This document shows positions 32,519-38,900 of a DNA stretch of 64,000 nucleotides, in pieces; positions within the stretch are counted from its first letter, which is position 1; every line of letters starts with the position of its first letter. This DNA is from Oncomelania hupensis (taxonomy: Eukaryota; Mollusca; Gastropoda; Littorinimorpha; Pomatiopsidae). The DNA is taken from contig CM072511.1 in the NCBI GenBank assembly GCA_036898135.1, positions 25,144,968-25,208,967 on the forward strand. The letters run 5' to 3'. A program made the position numbers and the translations under genes. The notes beneath the pieces were generated by a model, which was given only the letters and a program-made list of their open reading frames with translations, was not told where the DNA came from and did no database searches.

Positions 32519-33826
32519 TGTCCTTTCATCGACAACAGCAGCGAAAATGGCAATACTGTGAGTGGCGGGAACTATAGCGGTAGAAATGTCGGTAACTGCA
32601 GTGGTGGTAATAGCACGAGCCTTGGTGTAAACTGCAACAAAAGCGGTAGGAATAGCAACAGCAACTGCAGCGGCAGTCTCTCTGTCAAAGCGGCGGCAGA
32701 CGTCCACGTGTGTCAGCTGTTCCACAACAACAGTTCTGATCGCAACTTGACGCTACGTATGGCGCAGTCCGTCACGCTTCAGGCGCCTTCTTCAGACACA
32801 GAAACCTCCTCCACCCTGCCCTCTCTTGGTGGAGCAAGAGGAGGCATCCACCGAGGAACACGAGGAAGAGAAGGTTTGAAATCGGGAACAGAAGGTAATA
32901 AGGACTCCGTCGCTAGCGGAAAACACGAGGAAGACGACGAAGAAAGGTCTAGGCGGGAAGCTATCCTCTGGATGAACGAAGGCTCGTGTCAAGCAGGAAA
33001 GTCGACGAACAGTGCTTATCACAAGCAGAGACTTACAAAAGGGGATGCAGCAAATAGAGTCACGATTGAAATGAAACCTCGAATTTCTCCTCATATGTGT
33101 CTCTGTTGTGGTAATAAGAACACGCCTTGTTTAAAATGCGGCGCTAGGGAGAGCTCCTCTCCACATCTTTCCTCTATAACATGCAATACTAGCGCTACTG
33201 CTGAAAGCACAACAGACAATGTCGTTACGAGTTTTGTGACACCGGCAGACGGCAGAAACATAAAAAGCAATGAAAGCATCGAAATCGCTGCTAGTCAAGA
33301 GCGACACCTCGGCAACAGCGACGGAACGGAAGGAAACATCGCAAGGAATAACACGGATTGTGCAGGCGATCAACAATTGGCAGAGCAACAACAGCAGCAA
33401 CATGAGCTGGAGCAGACTGGCCACCATCTGCCCACTACGCCTCGTTCAGCCAGCGGCAGTTCTTCCACTGAGCTGACCTGTGACTGCGACTCTCCGGACA
33501 ACCTCAGCGACATCTCCGTCTCCTCCGGCCGCAGCATGGGCGAGGGGGTCAAAGTGCACCACGCGCCGTCCTTGACTTACGGCATCCTCAGCCTCTTTTC
33601 TCGCAGCAGGAGTGGAGGTGCGGGTGGCGTGGCCCCTTGCAAAGGTTCGGCCGGCTCTCCCAGTAGACGGCTGGGTGCCAGGCACAAGAGGTATTCGCGA
33701 AGTTTGACGGACGTTCACGCCGAGGGCTTGGAGATTGGCGAGATCGAACCCCGTGGTCAGCCTCCTATGTTGCAAGCATCTTGTTCGTACGATCCCAGGA
33801 CTGACTCTTGGGCCTGTGCTTTGTGA
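6141..33826 (+). CDS. Receptor tyrosine kinase, RET/FGFR-like, 13 exons (5' end not in window)
   Basis: A single-pass plasma-membrane receptor that would phosphorylate tyrosines on itself and partners after ligand binding. Joined exons give 3212 nt, a split codon plus 1070 codons, with every phase matching. Visible residues 1-112 form a fibronectin type III-like module, 131-154 the membrane segment, 203-575 the kinase: glycine loop GEGAFG (208-213), VAVK Lys240, helix-C Glu257, HRDLAARN (423-430), DFG (443-445), activation-loop Tyr451 and Tyr456, then KWMAIES. Residues 306-386 are a kinase insert. DVYE after DFGLAR and the segment [12 protein letters not shown] resemble RET most, but no cadherin-like ectodomain is seen. 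All catalytic residues are present. The 484-residue tail is acidic and low-complexity. Upstream exons, signal peptide and promoter were not found. Orthology is unsettled; molluscs also carry lineage-specific kinases of this kind. Confidence 0.92.
6839..7581 (+). mobile_element. Dispersed TATA-containing retroposon, copy A
   Basis: Begins CCCCCATGGGGGTGCCGGGG, has GTATAAATA about 30 bp inside, and ends in AACTAACTAAC repeats. CGTGCT flanks both sides as a possible short target duplication. It shares its whole length with copies at 40256 and 41588. A SINE fragment has inserted at about 7107-7225. It lies in an RTK intron. Confidence 0.75.
7107..7225. repeat. (AAT)n tract plus TATATAGCGC SINE fragment
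   Basis: About 18 AAT units followed by ATTTTTATATAGCGCTTTTC, a motif that also follows AAT tracts at 36400 and 50590. Consensus retroposon sequence resumes on either side, so this is a later insertion. Confidence 0.75.
7590..7780 (+). repeat. Dispersed repeat, copy 1
   Basis: Shares AGGTCAAGGTAAA-like start, GGCCAGCTTAATGAGGGCG and a downstream TTTACCTTTCCC segment with 48216-48345. Family not identified. Confidence 0.6.
7889..8003 (+). CDS. RTK exon b: second half of the fibronectin III-like domain
   Basis: Acceptor AATGTCAG before 7889, donor GTATGT at 8004; phase 0 in, phase 1 out. Encodes [17 protein letters not shown], the typical F-strand Tyr and the A-x-S-x-x-G turn of FN3 domains. 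Confidence 0.85.
8020..8450. repeat. GTT, GGT and TTC low-complexity tract
   Basis: GTT repeats, then GGT/GGC and a long TTCTTG/TTC run (8160-8335) and a pyrimidine-rich tail. The open frames here are repeat artefacts. Confidence 0.9.
8670..8892 (-). pseudogene. LINE endonuclease fragment, inverted
   Basis: On the minus strand the translation gives GHKLYFR, a frameshift, then [32 protein letters not shown] and [12 protein letters not shown], a LINE apurinic endonuclease segment. It ends just where the plus-strand copy at 10131 begins ([10 protein letters not shown]), so the two pieces are adjacent in a full element. It lies in the intron after RTK exon b. Confidence 0.8.
8893..10130. other. 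AT-rich intronic sequence, no gene seen
   Basis: Very A/T-rich, with loosely repeated TTTACTCAAAAAAAACTTTT-like words between 9800 and 10120. No splice-bounded exon or conserved motif is seen. Confidence 0.5.
10131..11880 (+). pseudogene. LINE with endonuclease and reverse transcriptase, truncated at both ends
   Basis: The endonuclease part shows [15 protein letters not shown] and GSDHDLV. A linker follows, then RT blocks [28 protein letters not shown] and [12 protein letters not shown]. The frame shifts near 10400, 10900 and 11360 and there is a stop at 11355. The sequence breaks off before the FADD catalytic block. Same family as 4449-5850 and 54418-55320. It sits in an RTK intron in the sense direction. 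Confidence 0.9.
11885..12160 (-). repeat. SINE and retroposon tail fragments
   Basis: AGGATCTTTAAAGTCCGTGC and AGACCTCGGTTTAT match pieces at 25110, 41560 and 42215. GGTCCAGCGGACT (12136) is the minus-strand 3' end shared with 35290 and 52630. Confidence 0.55.
12161..13045. other. Intronic sequence, nothing recognised
   Basis: Contains AAC/AAG-rich simple sequence at 12190-12330. No exon or named repeat was identified in the rest. Confidence 0.4.
13050..13320 (+). mobile_element. tRNA-derived SINE
   Basis: A tRNA-like head with box A-like GTGGCCAAGTGGGCTAAGG and box B GGGTTCGAACC at 13127-13137 is followed by an unrelated 3' body. Length between boxes resembles a Leu/Ser class II tRNA, but the acceptor stem does not close, so it is not a tRNA gene. 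Confidence 0.65.
13487..13575. repeat. 31-bp tandem repeat, three units
   Basis: Three units of CAACTTGCRTAGTRYAGTCA with CATTTCCCC spacing, nearly identical. Confidence 0.85.
13793..13831 (+). CDS. RTK exon c: 39-nt juxtamembrane exon
   Basis: Acceptor GCTTCCAG, donor GTCAGG; phase 1 both sides. Encodes [13 protein letters not shown], an acidic linker between the FN3 module and the membrane segment. Phases fit both neighbours; small size lowers certainty. Confidence 0.7.
13934..14056. repeat. (ATC)n, (GTC)n and (TTC)n tracts
   Basis: Trinucleotide tracts immediately downstream of exon c. Confidence 0.95.
14085..14660 (+). mobile_element. SINE cluster interrupted by a foldback insert
   Basis: A SINE head (GGTCGCGGGGTCC box B-like) at 14085-14175 is interrupted at 14176-14335 and continues with the core GGTACGAGAATTTTC and GGGGTTGTTCTCC to 14475. 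A second partial copy (GGTACGAGACTTCTTAGG, GGGGTTTTCTCCGG, tail AAAAATTGATTT) runs from 14525 to 14650. Confidence 0.7.
14176..14335. repeat. Perfect inverted repeat, arms about 66 bp
   Basis: The left arm includes ATGTATTAGTCTAAGGAAG and GTTAGAGTTACGCCC. The right arm is its exact complement after a loop of about 22 bp (14244-14265). It splits a SINE. Confidence 0.85.
14745..14908. repeat. (TTA)n microsatellite
   Basis: About 160 bp of TTA units with few interruptions. Confidence 0.95.
14939..15080 (+). mobile_element. tRNA-derived SINE adjacent to the Gypsy insertion
   Basis: Box A-like GATAACTCAGTAGTTAAAG and box B GGGTTCGGTCC. The 3' body stops at the Gypsy target duplication. Confidence 0.65.
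15087..16138 (-). repeat. Gypsy LTR, reverse-complement copy lacking 77 bp of U3
   Basis: Complement of 20711-21762 over 1052 bp. About four differences are visible in the first 170 bases and almost none after. It joins the direct copy through the shared word TGTA (16135-16138). Confidence 0.93.
16135..16853 (+). repeat. Gypsy LTR, direct internal copy, truncated at both ends
   Basis: Matches 20873-21591 over 719 bp and forms an inverted repeat with 15258-15976. It ends AGATTTAGATAGT, where pol sequence begins abruptly, so the U5 end and everything up to the RT domain were deleted. Confidence 0.93.
16853..20515 (+). CDS. pol: Gypsy pol polyprotein fragment: reverse transcriptase, RNase H, integrase
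   Basis: Open from 16853, directly after an in-frame stop, to 20515. There is no natural start; numbering here is from the codon at 17033. RT carries LDMKSGYYQ (Asp123) and YLDD (186-189). RNase H carries NTDAS (Asp348), Glu389 and TDNN (Asp415). Integrase carries an HHCC zinc finger (His601, His606, Cys636, Cys639) and DDE residues Asp666, Asp725 and Glu761 with 35 residues between the last two. A C-terminal part of about 350 residues follows, with proline-rich and long Asp/Glu stretches (about 1000-1110). All catalytic residues are present, but gag and protease are absent and the copy lacks a normal 5' LTR, so it could move only with help. G+C content is higher than in the flanking introns. 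Confidence 0.95.
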   Translation, partial: SNISTHTVRLDPRTVLCEGQPVTITSLDAIPEGEADSVWSQIPAFDTDILSPQQIATGKNLILDFEDIFSKNEEDVGFYHKVRHQINLYDEKPFKQRHRMIPPSMLDEVRSHLQLLLASGVIRRSHSPWSSNIVLARRKDGRLRLCTDFRQLNARTVKDSYALPRLEEILDCLSGSQYFSVLDMKSGYYQIEIDENHKERTAFTVGPLGFFEYNRLPFGLTNSPATYQRMMEEVLGDYHLKICLIYLDDVIIFSRTYEEHVERLQKVFQRIREAGLTLNPKKCHFFRERVVYVGHTVSRDGVGADPAKTEAIRSWPTPTSPEEVRRFLGFAGYYRKFVKDFAKIAAPLTSLMPAPANKQRGRKATHKQMHWTWGEEQDQAFQRLKTALSTPPVLGYADYTKPFELNTDASRTALGAVLYQESGGLKRVIAYASRALGKAERNYPAHKLEFLALKWAVTDKFKDYLYGSKFTVFTDNNPLTYVLSTAKLDATGHRWLAALAAFDFSIRYKPGHKNTDADTLSRLPHSPEAPLEEEIATESVHTICGAMTCPAVETLCLSTAAIDVLVDPDEKDIAEFSVTDWRRAQNNDPVLGQWITFLRNRTRPRSQDYPSTPEHFAMAKNFDNLCFRRGVLYKEVTADGEKQSQLVLPAAFVKRALRGLHDDVGHPGRDRTMALVRERFWWPGMAKQVELWCKHCNRCLRRKHATNTAPLVSITTTQPLELVCMDFLTVESSSGGFQHILVITDHFTRYAQAIPTKNQTARTTAEALFNHFIVHYGFPKRLHSDQGANFESRVIKELCSVAGIEKSRTTPYHPMGNGMTERFNRTLLSMLGTLEPEQKTHWLKYVASLVHAYNCTKHDSTNFSPYYLMFGRQPRLPVDLVFGINRTTDSRDQTAYARELKGRLQDAYQVATKAADDARQRQKTAYDVKSRGAVLQDGDRVLVRILAFEGKHKLSDRWQQDVYIVESQPNSDIPVYVVAQETDRKVKKTLHRNHLLPIGSVPAEKTEVPVNVSTEPDQQRRQPPPKPSRRKKPTVPEEAAPAPSIGEANGGDDDDEEEEYGTIAVVGQTPGPGREEEMAVTLTAEGERAQLSKDEAAQRQDDDPVASVAGSEVDSTDGDDHQPSVHEEDGAHDADDDDQASVPEDHREERPAPKRSSRPRHPPDRWTYGQFALTSQARGSSPSEETEQRLKLLVSLVMNGTVSVKPDCLLAKTLESILPH
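20621..20633 (+). other. Polypurine tract of the Gypsy element
   Basis: AGAGGGGGGTGAA directly before the LTR start TGTAATAGG; primes plus-strand synthesis in the family. Confidence 0.8.
20634..21762 (+). repeat. Gypsy 3' LTR, complete, 1129 bp
   Basis: Starts TGTAATAGG and ends CCTACAACA, imperfect inverted termini. It holds two TTTTATATTGTG words that could act as TATA regions and two strong acceptor-like words (TTTTCAGATTTAG and TTTTCAGGGTTC) near the U5 end. Confidence 0.92.
21789..21925 (+). CDS. RTK exon d: transmembrane segment
   Basis: Acceptor CATGTGCAG, donor GTATGT; phase 1 in, phase 0 out. Encodes [20 protein letters not shown] followed by LYRWR, a hydrophobic helix with a basic stop-transfer end. 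It begins only 22 bp after the Gypsy target duplication. Confidence 0.88.
22163..23058. mobile_element. Non-autonomous hAT element with perfect 8-bp target duplication
   Basis: Ends CAGGGTTG (22171) and CAACCCTG (ending 23050), flanked on both sides by CTATTACA (22163-22170, 23051-23058). The 880-bp interior is AT-rich with repeated TTAACG/TTTATTTCTTTAA words near both ends and no transposase. It lies in the RTK intron between exons d and e. Confidence 0.92.
23257..23405. repeat. (TA)n, (GA)n and (TG)n compound microsatellite
   Basis: Successive dinucleotide tracts with a short GTCT run. Confidence 0.95.
23475..23562 (-). pseudogene. LINE 3'-end fragment
   Basis: CCCGTAACCCGGAGGTCGTA and following bases match the 3' end of the LINE copies at 4472 and 38268. 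Only about 90 bp remain. Confidence 0.75.
23680..23896 (+). CDS. RTK exon e: juxtamembrane segment and kinase glycine loop
   Basis: Acceptor TTTATAAAG, donor GTAATT; phase 0 in, phase 1 out. Encodes [16 protein letters not shown] and the ATP-binding Lys in TIVAVKMLK. Confidence 0.93.
24462..24646 (+). CDS. RTK exon f: helix C, hinge
   Basis: Acceptor ATTGGTACAG, donor GTGTGT; phase 1 in, phase 0 out. Encodes [18 protein letters not shown] with the helix-C Glu, then [17 protein letters not shown]. The hinge has HYC where most receptors have EYA or EYC; the gatekeeper by alignment is Met. Confidence 0.92.
24737..24811. repeat. 24-bp tandem repeat, three units
   Basis: Units around AGTGCCGAGTTCTTCACCAG, in an RTK intron. 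Confidence 0.9.
24925..25220. repeat. (GAT)n tract and SINE fragment
   Basis: GAT/GAC repeats (24935-25090), then AACCGAGGTCTAGTCTGTGC (25113), a minus-strand SINE piece shared with 11990 and 42220. Confidence 0.75.
25289..25424 (+). CDS. RTK exon g: kinase insert, first part
   Basis: Acceptor TTTCTCCACAG, donor GTAAGG; phase 0 in, phase 1 out. Encodes a Ser/Gly-rich insert ending [13 protein letters not shown], with a single tyrosine before YRL and one in ISYVS. Confidence 0.85.
25495..25720 (+). mobile_element. tRNA-derived SINE
   Basis: Box B-like GGTCGCGGGTTGGGACC, core GGGTTTTCTCCGGGTACTC, tail AATAAAAATTGATTTC; same family as 49170. Confidence 0.75.
25787..25866. repeat. (TTA)n microsatellite
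   Basis: About 26 TTA units. Confidence 0.97.
26156..26263 (+). CDS. RTK exon h: kinase insert, second part
   Basis: Acceptor TTTACTGTACAG, donor GTAAGT; phase 1 both sides. Encodes an acidic stretch, [11 protein letters not shown] to [12 protein letters not shown]. Loss or skipping would keep the frame, so it could be alternatively spliced. Confidence 0.82.
26890..27000. repeat. Tandem duplication of about 53 bp
   Basis: ACGGAGAAATATCTAAACTT followed by AATAATAACAATAAA-like sequence occurs twice. The rest of 26330-27200 is AT-rich with no recognised gene. Confidence 0.75.
27286..27413. repeat. (TAG)n microsatellite, left part
   Basis: Interrupted by the hAT element; the tract resumes at 28369-28412. 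Confidence 0.93.
27414..28368. mobile_element. Non-autonomous hAT element inserted in a (TAG)n tract
   Basis: Ends CAGGGGCGGATTTTG and CAAAATCTGCCCCTG are inverted with one mismatch. The interior holds the GCGAAG...GCCCCCTCCCCCC block also seen in the hAT at 58860, and an internal direct duplication (about 27685-27840 against 27965-28130). No transposase. The eight flanking bases (ATAGTAGT, GTGGTAGT) agree at six positions, inside the microsatellite. Confidence 0.85.
28680..28759 (+). CDS. RTK exon i: end of insert and helix E
   Basis: Acceptor TGTTGACAG, donor GTTAGT; phase 1 in, phase 0 out. Encodes [15 protein letters not shown], which joins [13 protein letters not shown] of the next exon. 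Confidence 0.9.
29141..29355 (+). CDS. RTK exon j: catalytic and activation loops
   Basis: Acceptor TTCATCTGCAG, donor GTGAGT; phase 0 in, phase 2 out. Contains [19 protein letters not shown], the second activation-loop Tyr in SMYKPTS, and [16 protein letters not shown]. All catalytic residues are intact. Confidence 0.97.
29375..29615. repeat. hAT-derived fragment and (GAT)n tract
   Basis: TCTTTTCTTGTTGTGTTGTT through AAGAAGAGGATAATGACAAA matches 27838-27962 of the hAT element one intron upstream. GAT repeats follow at 29540-29614. Confidence 0.75.
29666..29803 (+). CDS. RTK exon k: C-lobe
   Basis: Acceptor GGTTCCACAG, donor GTAAGT; phase 2 both sides. Encodes [15 protein letters not shown] and [20 protein letters not shown], closest by eye to RET and FGFR kinases. 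Confidence 0.95.
30262..31470. repeat. Variable minisatellite, unit about 24 bp
   Basis: About 1.2 kb of diverged GTTGTGTGGTACTGACATGA units. Unit length varies between roughly 20 and 30 bp. It fills most of the intron before RTK exon l; the minus-strand frames rich in Thr, Gln and His are artefacts of it. Confidence 0.93.
31491..31655 (+). CDS. RTK exon l: end of kinase domain
   Basis: Acceptor CCTGATTGCAG, donor GTAATA; phase 2 both sides. Encodes [19 protein letters not shown], the conserved CW and DRP of the last kinase helices, then YIDLN and EDYYKQ, candidate tyrosine docking sites. Confidence 0.95.
31656..32373. other. Last RTK intron
   Basis: Holds a GT-rich stretch (32040-32125) and nothing else recognised. 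Confidence 0.6.
32374..33826 (+). CDS. RTK exon m: 484-residue cytoplasmic tail and stop
   Basis: Acceptor CTCTGTTACAG; the split codon restores frame. Begins [17 protein letters not shown], then a run of 14 Asp, Asn/Ser/Gly-rich sequence, a Cys cluster (residues 828-841: C, C, C, C, C in C-x-CC-x6-C-x2-C), a Gln run and a basic end before the TGA. Only a handful of tyrosines occur. The frame is open for 1453 nt and codes throughout, with mixed codons rather than pure repeat. Confidence 0.88.
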
Positions 33827-35887
33827 CTTCAATTGAAATGCGTGGTCTGAGCTTTGTTTTTTTTACAATTATTTCCAGCTTTGTCTGGAAATACTTTGAA
33901 ATAATCGGGGGGAATCGGAACGATCGAGCCAAATGTCTGTCTATCGGTCGGTCGGTCAGTTAGATGCCATTTCTCAAGAACCACTGAACGAAAGTTGACA
34001 AAACTTCCTAGGAACAGTACCTTCGGTAGTGGCCAGCCTCCCGTGCTATCGTATGTGCTCTACCTCAAAAGTAAAGGCCGCTGATGCCCTTCTTGGCGAG
34101 AAACGTATTGCCAAATTATGGCTTGTGCACTCAGCAAAATTTATAGTTCATATTACCCGTACGTATATATTAAGAGAGCTGGGGCTAGGGTCATGGATCA
34201 GGGAATTGCATCCACAATGTTAGGGCTTCCCTTCTCTGCTGAAGCAAATGTAATTTTCTTTGTTGTTTTGTGTGTGTGGGGGGGGGGGGGTGGGTGTGTG
34301 TATTTTTTATATTTAAAACATTTATATGAATATATTCGTGTTTTTTGTTTGTTTTGTTTTTTCTGTTTGGTCTTGTCTTCAATTATTATTTTTTTGTAGC
34401 AGTAGTAGTATCTTTTTTTGTAATTGTGTGTGTTTTGTTAAAGGTTTTCATTTAGAATTTTACAGTTATTATTATTATTATTATTATCGAATTGTGAAGA
34501 CGGTGGGATCGTTTTTTGTTTGTGTGTGTTTGTGTGTGTGTGTGTGTTTGTAAACAAAACGGACCACAACTCAACACGCTTTGTAAATAGATGTGATTTT
34601 CTGGAAATACATTTTATATGGCTTGCCATCTTGCTCTGTTTGAGGTAGCTTGGCTTGCGCTTTGTGATTTTCAGTGGAATGCCTTGGCTTGTGCTTGGTG
34701 GCTTACAGTTGTGGTGAAATGTAACCTGGTTTTCTGAATATATTTAAACAAAACTGCACCTCGCTTTCTGGACCTCTACTTTAGGTTTCGTTATGAAAAC
34801 ACGGCGTGCGGATGCGGAATTCAACAGTGGTACTATAACTTATGTCGTGTGTTTGCTGTGTAAATAATACTGATAATTATGCTTGTGATTAGTCATTGGT
34901 TGGAAATAGCCTAGGCTGACGGCCTTCGAGGAGCTCGGTTGAGATGTGATGACAAAGCATGATGGCTGCCTAAAACTAGAGGCACACTCAGGCCCGCGAT
35001 CGCACAACGGCTTCTATACTGCACGCACTGTTTCGTGTTGTATTGTATACTGTACACAGACTGAGAAGACAATGAGTGAAAGCATTATTCTAACACACTG
35101 TCTAATGTCGGTTGTATTACTTATTGTTTTCAAACTGAAGCATCTCGACTTAAAACCCCTTTTCCAGGTTCCAAGTGTTGTGCAACCGTGGCGCAGCACT
35201 GTGAATCCTGCTGGTATAAATACTAATGCTGAATGTGCATGCGGAAAAGGCAACACAGTAGATTAGATAATCAATGTTTATATGGTCCAGCGGACTGCAA
35301 CCAGCCGAATCAGGACCACTGAAACAAAGTAGATAAATGTGTGGTTTGAAACACGAAACAAAACGCGAAAGTGTGTTGTTTTTTTTTAAATTGTTTCTTG
35401 TGTGACCCAAGTCAGAAACACTCTGAACTGAAACTGGTTGCCTCTTGTTTCATGTTTTGGGACGTGATTTAAGAGTGCATGAAACAAAGTAAATGGACTC
35501 TCAATGCTGAATGTACCTATGGGAGATGTACATTGAACGTGGTACTTGATTTAGGCGAGGAGATTGAACGAATGTTTCTCAGCCCATTGTGCTATCTTGT
35601 GGAACAGACACCTGTGTTCATTGGGCACGCATCTATTTTTAAAAACCCACAAAAGATACCTTGGGAATGTTTTTGTGCGATAAAACGGTTATAAATATCG
35701 AAGTTAAAACCTGGTCTTGGAAAAAAATCCTTTCAAAGGATTTAAGTGTTGACATGTCCACACGTTTGGCAGCATTGAAAAAGTCGTGGAAGATACGTGA
35801 AACGAAATGTGCATGTGCCTGTTTTGTGAAGTACCTTAACATGGCATTTATATGTGTTTGTGATATTGAGAACTGAGGGCATAGTAC

Positions 35888-35990
35888 TACATACTGTATT
35901 GAAAGAGTTCATGAAGATAGCGTATATGACCCGATACATACATACTGTATTGAAAGAGTTCATGAAGATAGCGTATATGACCCGATACAT
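35888..35990. repeat. Tandem duplication of about 53 bp
   Basis: ACTGTATTGAAAGAGTTCAT with GAAGATAGCGTATATGACCC occurs twice, apparently identical. Confidence 0.92.
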
Positions 35991-36099
35991 ATTCACCGCA
36001 AGTTGTCTTAAAGTTTATTTGCTGTGACTATTAGAGAAGAGAGGCGAACGTTTTTTTGTTGTTGTTGGGTTTTTTTTTACAGTATTGCAAGACTAAAGA

Positions 36100-36272
36100 A
36101 GTATAGATAGAGATTACTCTTATATAGCGCACTTATAAGCTCAGAGAGCTTCTCAAAGCGTTGGCCACTACTATCCAGCAATCACAAAATAGTTTGCTGA
36201 AGTCAGGATTCGAACCCACGTCGCCCGAGACGCGCGTACACAAGTCGAGCGCTCTGACGACTGAGCTAAAAT
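36100..36272 (-). mobile_element. tRNA-derived SINE
   Basis: On the minus strand box A-like TTAGCTCAGTCGTCAGAGCG and box B GGGTTCGAATCC are followed by a 3' end with GCGCTATATAAG. The acceptor stem does not close, so it is not a tRNA gene. Confidence 0.75.
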
Positions 36273-36397
36273 TGTGCATGTTTGTGGATTTTCTTCAATG
36301 TGATATGTAACCGAACATTTGTTGTGAACGATATTGAAACGCATCACGTAGGATAACACGAAAAATTGCCAATATATGTGACTGTCTTACATTTAAG

Positions 36398-36520
36398 TAA
36401 TAATAATAATAATAATCATAATCATAATCAAAACCATAATCATAATAATAACGTGGATTTATATAGCGCAGTTTCCCGAGCTATGTCAGGCTCACTGCAC
36501 TTTACAATTAAGAACATGCA
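36398..36520. repeat. (AAT)n plus TATATAGCGC SINE fragment
   Basis: AAT/AATC units followed by GGATTTATATAGCGCAGTTT, like 7107 and 50590. Confidence 0.75.
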
Positions 36521-36720
36521 ATTAAACACGAGAGAACAAAAAGAGGACGTTTTAAATAACGCATATTCTTGCCAAGTGATCAAGATAGGATTCTGTTTTA
36601 AGTGCAGTGGAGACCACGTAAATCTTCGGCGTCTTCGGACTTCGAATATAAATCGAATATATCCGATTATTACAAATATAATAGCCCATTATCTTTTTCA
36701 ATAAAGGAAACAATAAACCC

Positions 36721-38245
36721 GGATCACTACATGGCTTGCAGCTTGGAAATAAGCAGTATTTGAATATAAGCTTATGAAATGGACTTGAAATAATCGATCT
36801 TCATTGAACAGTTAACAGATTAATATTTTACGGGAATATTTGGGGATAGCTCTTCGATATTTTTCTAGCAAATGCATATTGTTTATGTACTAGCTTTTGT
36901 CTGTTGGCATTAATTACCTTGCTACTACAAATAAGGCATAATACTTTTGTGTTCGTATAGATTTGCCATGACACATATGATTTTCGTTTCATACAATTGT
37001 GAAATGCGATAGTTGTACATTAGAGATATGTTTTTAAATGTCTGTTTCGCTTTAACTGTTTCCTCATTGTAATTGTACCATGTAATTTGACAAATGCCAA
37101 GCTGAACACATTCTTTAACTGCGTTCTATGGTGCCTTGAGATTAACTGTTCGCTGGATGCGTTCCCTGTTTTGATATTTGGCGTAATGGCTCCTGAAAGT
37201 GTTAAAGGTGTCATGGAAAATGTAAACATTATCATTGCTATCATTGAAAGTGATAAATGCTGTCAAGTTGTGTGGATTTGTGTCTTGTTTTCAAAGTTTG
37301 GTAATATAAATAACGACGTACAGAGCATAATTATACATAATAAAGCATAACCATTGGCATACATTGTTCAGTTTAGATACTTGGCCTTTTTTGTTACTCA
37401 GCCGCTGCTGCTGTTTCTTTTGTTATTTGTTTTCTGCTGATGCTCAAGATGTTAATAATGATATTGACGTTGGTGATGATAATGATTATGATGATGATGA
37501 TGATGATGATATTGATGACCATGATTATGATAATGATGATGATTTTGATGATGAAGGCGGCGATGACGACGATGATGATAATAATGATGATGGTAATGAT
37601 TATAGCAGGCACTAGGTGAAAATATAACATTTGGATAAGGTGAAGCGAATGTTAAAATAAAATCACGATTTTTGTGTTTTGGGGTAGTTTTTTTCCCCTC
37701 ACACTCGCTAGCGTAGGCTTACATTCCTTCTTTTGTTTTACAATTGTTGCCGATTATTCGGTTTGTGATTTTGGTGTTGTGGTTTGCGGGGTGTATGCTG
37801 TTCGTTTTATTTAGTTTTCTTTGTTGGTACTTTAGTGATAGGAGAAAGGGGAGTACACTCCCATCCACCACCGCAGCCCCATCACTCCCGTATACCTCCT
37901 TTCATCATGTAATGGCGGCCTCTCCTTTCTCCTATCTCTACTCTGTTGTTTTCCAAATTCCCGAAGTCATTATTTAACCCGGTTGAACCACGTACACGAT
38001 TGTGATTTCTTGATCACACTGTTTAGCTGAGACTTGTAAATTAGTCGAGAGGGAGGCGAATGCAAGCTTCGGCTAGTGCCGGCCACGCTGTGGGATTCTT
38101 AATAGGGCTTAAGAACACGTCTCTAATCAAGTTACATTGCTTGCAACTTGCTTTGCTATGTTCATGTATGTATTCAAAGTATTCATAGTAATTATTTTTA
38201 TTCCTCTATCGACCACTACACGTCCCTTCTTTTAGTGCTGCCTAC
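36721..38245. other. Convergent intergenic sequence
   Basis: AT-rich, with a GAT/GAC tract at 37455-37605. No gene or named repeat recognised elsewhere. Confidence 0.45.
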
Positions 38246-38700
38246 TATCCTATCCTCTCCTCTCCTATCCCGTAGCTCGAAAGTCGTTGAGGCACCACAG
38301 ATGATCTTTTAACCAGCGTTCTCCATCTTTCTCTGTCCTCAGCAGCCCTCATGGCTTCACTCAGTGTGTCAAGCCAGTCCATTCTCGAATGTTGTCTTTC
38401 CACCCCTTTTTCTGTCTCCCTTTTCTTCTGCCTTCTTGCACCGTGCTTTGCAGGATGGTCTTTGCAAGTCCTGATGCTCTGGTGACGTGGCCGTACCTCC
38501 GGAATTTCTGTTTCTTCACCATTGTGAGCATGTTATTGTGTTGTTCAATGGCATGCGTGATGGTCTGTCAGACTTCGTCGTTGGTGATGTGCTGGGAATA
38601 GGAAATGCCCAGAAGTGTGCTATGGAACCTCATCTCCATGCTTTGTACCCTTTGTTGTAATTGTTGAGGGTCCATGTTTTGCACCCCCCTCCACCCTCTA
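38246..38700 (-). pseudogene. LINE 3'-end fragment
   Basis: Complement encodes the C-terminal LINE segment (GLAKTI, KGVERQHSRMDWL-like). The 3' side carries CCTATCC/CTCTC simple sequence (38250-38270). Same family as 4449-5850. Confidence 0.8.
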
Positions 38701-38710
38701 TCGGCCACCC

Positions 38711-38900
38711 CTCATACCACGTGGGAGTGCCGGGGGTTTCTGTATAAATAGTATCCCCACATTCTTGAAATTTAGTGCTTTAAATTCCCACTGTCGCTGT
38801 CTTTCTCTGTTCTTTCTCATTTCTACACTGTTCTATCAATCTACTATACTATCTTCATTTTCGCTAGACCAGTCACCTATCCTTTTCTTGAATGTGTAAA
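38711..38900 (+). mobile_element. Dispersed TATA-containing retroposon, copy B, 3'-truncated
   Basis: GGGAGTGCCGGGGGTTTC, then GTATAAATAGTATCCCCAC and the first 150 bp of the family. Confidence 0.7.

Larger units (their letters stand above)
33827..36720 (+). other. RTK 3' flank, probable 3' UTR in part
   Basis: No exon recognised. AATAAA occurs at 36700-36705 and 36712-36717, after repeats, and could be a distal polyadenylation signal; no earlier AATAAA was noticed. A retroposon tail (GGTCCAGCGGACT, minus) lies at 35285. Confidence 0.35.
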
